64,000 nt of DNA from Aculops lycopersici (taxonomy: Eukaryota; Arthropoda; Arachnida; Trombidiformes; Eriophyidae): the NCBI GenBank assembly GCA_015350385.1, contig WNKI01000002.1, positions 6,985,500 through 7,049,499 of the forward strand, written 5' to 3'. The notes beneath the pieces were generated by a model. It was given only the letters and a program-made list of their open reading frames with translations. It was not told the origin of the DNA and did not search any database. Shown piece by piece: positions 60,004 to 64,000 of the stretch. Numbering within the stretch: position 1 is the stretch's first letter; every line of letters starts with the position of its first letter. A program made the position numbers and the translations under genes.

Positions 60004-61188
60004 ATGCAAACCACAACATCACTTGTAAACGACACAAAGTCCAGTGTCGATTGCGCTAAACTATGTCCATGCGGAGGTCCAGCAATTGTAAGTATATTCA
60101 TGATTTATAGAGACAAATTTGATGCTCTAGATTTGCAACAAAAAACACTGACAATTTATTCCCACTTCAATCAATCCCACTTCAACTAGCCCGTACCTGA
60201 CCAATGGCTTGAGGTTATGGTCACAGGTGGCTTCAAAGTTTGGCACATTATATTTATCATTATTGCATTTGTGGTTACGATGGTTGTGGTCTATTGTTGC
60301 TTCCATAGATGCCGCATTCCGAGAACAAAACAAGAGATCGAGGCCGACCTGATGCGATCCAATCTGGCAAACAAGTTTCGTGATTATCTATTTGAGTTGC
60401 CCAATGAGCCAACAACATTTGTTGAAGCTTTAAAGAAAGTCCAAGATATTGAAGAGAAACTTGAGCAGGATGATGCAATGATGTCTCGTGACTTGGGTGC
60501 CAGAAAGCGGATGGGGTGGCTCAAGTTGAAGGGTAAAGGTGATGGTAAAGGCGATCCTGCAAAAGAGGATGCAGACATTAAGGACGAGAGAAAGGTAACG
60601 TCAGCCAATGGGAATCTCGAGTCAGTTACAGCCGACGATACAAAGGTGAAGTCAAGTGATGGAATATTACTGCCAAGTAAGGATTTGAATGCAAGCAAGG
60701 ACTTTCCATCCATAACCCCATCGCTTACTCTGCCGTCACCATCAAAACCGCCCGATATCAACGGCTCAAAACTAGCAAAAACTAGAAACTCTCAGAAACA
60801 GGAAGCGACGCAACTGAGTGCGACCAAAACAATCCTATTGAAACCAGTTGAACCCAAGCAACGAGAATCGCGAAAGAGAGACAAATCTAGACCAAAGCTA
60901 CAGGTGGCTGATAAAACCGATGGGCATTCGAATATTGACGGTGGCAACAGTGCAATCAATGATAACCAACAAGTGAGAGATAGTTTACCCTCGCAGGCGC
61001 TGCCAGGTGTCAAAACTGCCAAGAGAAAACGACAGAAACCAAACTTATCTAGGACCAAGGGAACAAGACGAGACAAACAATCTTCGATTTCTCCTCCAAA
61101 TGAGCTGCCGCCTCCCCAACTACCGATAGAGCTTGCTGAGAATGCGATGGAAACGCTCAAGATGATTCGAGATGAGCGGACTTCGTGA
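60004..61188 (+). CDS. tmie: TMIE (transmembrane inner ear) homologue with an extended C-terminal tail
   Basis: Exon 1 is 60004-60087 (ATT/gtaagt) and exon 2 is 60214-61188 (cttgag/GTTATG), with a 126-bp phase-0 intron. The protein has 352 residues. TMIE is an essential subunit of the TMC mechanotransduction channel in animal sensory cells. The diagnostic segment is KVWHII, then the helix (about 38-58) ending YCCF, then HRCRIPRTKQEIEA (59-72). Human TMIE has RLWHVV, LCCVF and NCRVPRTRKEIEA at the same places, including the Cys pair and the juxtamembrane Arg residues linked to deafness when mutated. The N terminus has no obvious signal peptide, so it may insert as a signal-anchor or have an upstream exon. 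After about residue 90 comes a 250-residue Lys/Ser/Pro-rich tail, much longer than the vertebrate one, with basic clusters such as KRKRQKPNLSRTKGTRR. Confidence 0.88.
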
Positions 61189-61240
61189 ATAAGTGATCGC
61201 TGTACAGTAGGTTTCATTCAGCTCGGGCAATAAGAGAAAA

Positions 61241-61312
61241 GGTCTGTTAGTGTAGTGGTCATCACACTTGGCTCTGAACCAAGTAACCCCAGTTCGAATC
61301 TGGGACGGACCG
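61241..61312 (+). tRNA. tRNA-Gln (anticodon CTG)
   Basis: A 72-nt cloverleaf. The acceptor stem GGTCTGT pairs with ACGGACC. The anticodon stem CTTGG/CCAAG encloses the loop CTCTGAA, giving anticodon CTG. The T arm is CCCAGTTCGAATCTGGG. The discriminator base is G at 61312. An A box (TGTAGTGGTC) and B box (GTTCGAATC) are present, and a T run at 61317 serves as the Pol III terminator. CCA is not encoded and there is no intron. It lies about 50 bp past the TMIE stop. Confidence 0.95.
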
Positions 61313-61696
61313 AAAATTTTTTTCTCCAACGTAAGATTGCGAAATTTGTATCCCGCGCCTTGTGCGCCCGTTTTATGCAGCCCCCCTCTTAAATAAAGAA
61401 CATTTAGTCTTTATCAGCCCTCTAGTCAACGTCTTAATTGCGATTAGAGATACTTTTCTATTCGAGTTATCATCAACCTTGGAATATTATAGCGAGCTTA
61501 GTGTCCTCTCACCCTATCACTACATATTTACTCTCATATTGTGGCATTCATACCGGATCGACATTGATGTCAATCTAGAAATTCGAAATAATAGCATGAC
61601 TCTAAGACACACTTATTATTGAGAGCTAATTTTATTTTGGGATTGATGATGACCATCTCCATGCTACATGTTGCTGTTTGCTCATACTTATGTTAA
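61313..61696. other. spacer between the tRNA and the dynamin 3' end
   Basis: AT-rich. It contains a T run (Pol III termination), an AATAAA at 61392-61397 that could serve TMIE on the plus strand, and a TTTATT at 61631-61636 that is an AATAAA for dynamin on the minus strand. No gene is seen. Confidence 0.65.
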
Positions 61697-64000
61697 TCAC
61701 TTAAGTTGCTGATTAAAACCCGGCTGAACTCGCGGTGGGATCGATGGTAAGCCGCCGGCGCCTCCCGGACGCTCGGGCGCAGCCCGGTTCGGGATTGAGG
61801 GTGCCGGTCGGCTAGGCAACGGCGGCAGTGTCGAGGAGCGCGAGTTGTTGTTGTTGTTGTTGTTATTTTGGTGTGGTGGTATGATAGGAGGGTTACTAGT
61901 AGGGTTTGTAACCTTAATAGGTTGCAATATGCCACCCATGCCGAGCGGTGGTATTGCTGGCTGCTGGGGTTGGGTGGCCACAGGTTTCATTGGAATCTGT
62001 GGTTGCTGGTGTTGCATCTTCAGCTGGCCGACCGGTAGTTGAGGTGGCGCCCGGTGTTGGCTAGCGAGTTGGACCGGATTTGGTGGTTTGTATTGTGAAT
62101 TACTATTGCCACTGTTATGGATGCTATTTGATGATGCTGACGAGGTGAAAGCCGATGCTGCTTGGGATGATGTGACGGGCGCCGACTTTATGCTGGCCGC
62201 TGTCCAGTCGGATTTAACAGGTGGTGGTAAGGGGGTGGTTGAGGTTTCCATGATAACCTTACTAATAATCTTCAACCCCTCATCGCAAGCCTGATAGGTT
62301 TTAATAAGATCCGTTCGACGTCGCTCCTCTTCGGGTGACTCCTCCATTAGTGTATTCTGATCAATGCCTTGATGGAATAGTGTTGTGTAGAGCTCGGTGA
62401 ACATGAACTGTTTTGTTGAATTGATTAGCAAGTGCATTATTAGCTTTGGAACCAGATCACGAAATGATTTCGTGACAATCTTCATGTAAGACTCCACCAA
62501 GTTTCTGATAGTTTCAACTTGACGCTCTAGTTGTGGATCCAATGAGGTAGATTCTATTCGACCACCATTCGACATGCCACCTTCCGAGATGGCGTTAGAT
62601 CCATTGCCCAATCCATCATCCAATGGCCCACTTGTCCTTCCATTGGACATACCTGAGCGATCCAAATAGACGCCTGCCCTATAAAACGAGGCCTTCCAAG
62701 CTTCTGTCTCCTCGGCTGACTCACATGAAAGATCCAAAGTTTTCTTATCACTATAAACATTGACATTTGGATTGCTCGAGTTGAACAAGGAGAAAACAGA
62801 TCGGCGAGACATAAAACCAGATTCAATGTCACGAATCTTAAGACCATCCAAGTTCAACATGTACTTTTTCTCCTTCTCCTCCTCATCTTTGAACCAAGAC
62901 AGAGTTTCCGCTGTCAGTACAAACCAATAGTCGCGTGAACCACCCTTTAGCATGCTCAAATTATGGATGGTCATGTAACCCTTTCGAATAACTTGGTTAG
63001 TTACCTTCCTCTGATTTCCACTTGGAGTTACGTTGTTTGTACTCTGTTGTGTATTAAAGCCAATAAAATCATCATGATTGGTATTCATATATGACTGCTC
63101 AGCATCCACTAAAAGCGACAGTTGATCTTTGAGAATTTGATCGCGCTCTCGGATGTGAGTCATAATAATACGCTCTACTTCGTCTCTCAATCTTGGGTAT
63201 CTCGAAAGGCCAGCTGTGCAATTTTTAAGTACATTACCAAGTTCAGCAATAACAAGATCAACACAAGTGTGCGTTGGGTCTCGTAAACGGGCGATTTGGG
63301 TTCTCACTATAGCATCAAAGGCTGAATTTGGTGTGAAAAGACCAACATGAACACCGTGTGTGTTCCTGATAGCAAAGGCAATCTCGCGACGCATTTCCTT
63401 CTCGTCGCATTCACGCTTCATTATCTCAAAAGGAAATCGTTCGTGAAACAAACGATTGATCCTAGCACCACCTGATAGCTCGTTGACATTTATGTCGGAG
63501 TTTCCGGATCCCTCGATTGTGCGCACAAAATCATTTTGCAACTGTTGAATCATCTTCATCATAGCTTTTGCCTTACCAGCTGGATCGTCTGGATTATGAT
63601 GCTCGTATCCCTCTACCAATTTTCTCAAACTATTCTTTTGAGCTTGCAACTTGTCTCTTAAGGCCGGCAAAAAGTCACGAATGTGATTGGTTAGCTGCTG
63701 ATTCAATACCCTCTGTAAGTATGGTGTTCCACATCTATCAGCCAAATGACGGTACGATGGATGGGTGGAGAAAAACTTTCGCTCTGCTTCAAGCGAAGCC
63801 AAAATATCCTTCTTGCCATCAATGTCTCTTTGGGATCTATTCACAACACCAATGTATCCTCGGCGCAAAGGAAAGACTTTGTTTTCTAAAATATCCCTTG
63901 CATCTGTACCTTGATCCATGAGATCTAATTTGGTTATAACACCAATCGTGCGAAGTCCATCACAATCAACCTCCTTGGACAACTTGAGTGCATCACTTGT
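61697..64000 (-). CDS. shi: dynamin (shibire-type), 5' part outside the window
   Basis: The frame is open to the window edge and ends at stop 61697; about 767 residues are visible without an intron. Dynamin is the large GTPase that severs necks of endocytic vesicles. The visible part begins in the GTPase domain at [33 protein letters not shown] (G4 TKLD), followed by [21 protein letters not shown]. The stalk comes next, then a PH domain ([36 protein letters not shown] to [15 protein letters not shown]), a GTPase effector domain ([31 protein letters not shown]), and a Pro-rich tail ([26 protein letters not shown]) expected to bind SH3 partners. A Ser/Gln/Asn-rich spacer separates the effector domain from the tail. 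The P-loop and switch regions lie beyond the window. Confidence 0.97.
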   Translation of the reverse strand, partial: TSDALKLSKEVDCDGLRTIGVITKLDLMDQGTDARDILENKVFPLRRGYIGVVNRSQRDIDGKKDILASLEAERKFFSTHPSYRHLADRCGTPYLQRVLNQQLTNHIRDFLPALRDKLQAQKNSLRKLVEGYEHHNPDDPAGKAKAMMKMIQQLQNDFVRTIEGSGNSDINVNELSGGARINRLFHERFPFEIMKRECDEKEMRREIAFAIRNTHGVHVGLFTPNSAFDAIVRTQIARLRDPTHTCVDLVIAELGNVLKNCTAGLSRYPRLRDEVERIIMTHIRERDQILKDQLSLLVDAEQSYMNTNHDDFIGFNTQQSTNNVTPSGNQRKVTNQVIRKGYMTIHNLSMLKGGSRDYWFVLTAETLSWFKDEEEKEKKYMLNLDGLKIRDIESGFMSRRSVFSLFNSSNPNVNVYSDKKTLDLSCESAEETEAWKASFYRAGVYLDRSGMSNGRTSGPLDDGLGNGSNAISEGGMSNGGRIESTSLDPQLERQVETIRNLVESYMKIVTKSFRDLVPKLIMHLLINSTKQFMFTELYTTLFHQGIDQNTLMEESPEEERRRTDLIKTYQACDEGLKIISKVIMETSTTPLPPPVKSDWTAASIKSAPVTSSQAASAFTSSASSNSIHNSGNSNSQYKPPNPVQLASQHRAPPQLPVGQLKMQHQQPQIPMKPVATQPQQPAIPPLGMGGILQPIKVTNPTSNPPIIPPHQNNNNNNNNSRSSTLPPLPSRPAPSIPNRAAPERPGGAGGLPSIPPRVQPGFNQQLK

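Overview
The window looks like animal nuclear DNA, most probably from an arthropod. The evidence is spliced genes with GT-AG introns, a eukaryotic tRNA with internal A and B boxes, a dynamin, a TMIE-type mechanotransduction subunit, and calmodulins ending in [10 protein letters not shown] as arthropod calmodulins do. The abundant Q, N and S runs and microsatellites fit a mite or similar arthropod, but that finer placement is a guess. Three fixed 20-N gaps lie in or beside simple repeats, so this is a draft scaffold.

Layout. Positions 1-19,291 are almost gene-free apart from one AIG1-family gene (6137-6841, minus). This block carries many copies of a 12-bp near-palindromic word, GCAACARGTKGC. 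Positions 19,292-25,616 hold a TAGAP/ARHGAP20-like RhoGAP (plus) with a 2.9-kb intron and large low-complexity insertions inside its catalytic domain. Positions 26,830-33,650 form a compact island: calmodulin copy A (plus), a CEBPZ/Noc1-type CBF protein (minus), eIF2-gamma (plus) and calmodulin copy B (minus). The two calmodulins form an inverted pair on the outside of the island. Positions 33,650-51,600 are a second gene-poor stretch with microsatellites and no convincing gene.

Positions 51,617-61,188 contain five secreted or membrane-protein genes: a small secreted protein, a P-type ATPase relative of the PMCA type that has lost its catalytic signatures, a four-pass protein with NKAIN-like topology, a small single-pass protein, and TMIE with an unusually long tail. 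A tRNA-Gln(CTG) gene follows, and the window ends inside a dynamin gene (minus, 5' end beyond the window).

The most striking points are these. (1) A PMCA-derived pseudo-ATPase at 52,963-55,386 keeps an intact 807-codon frame but lacks the A and N domains and the DKTGT, TGD and GDGxND motifs. (2) Calmodulin copy A carries Arg at the lysine normally trimethylated (Lys115), while copy B keeps Lys. The two copies share two promoter blocks at the same 70-71 bp spacing and show a mosaic of perfectly identical and diverged segments, as gene conversion would leave. (3) A dispersed 12-bp motif is concentrated in the left gene-poor block.

Housekeeping functions (translation initiation, ribosome biogenesis, endocytosis, calcium sensing) sit beside the membrane-protein cluster. 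I see no operon-like organisation, and any functional link among the membrane genes is inference.
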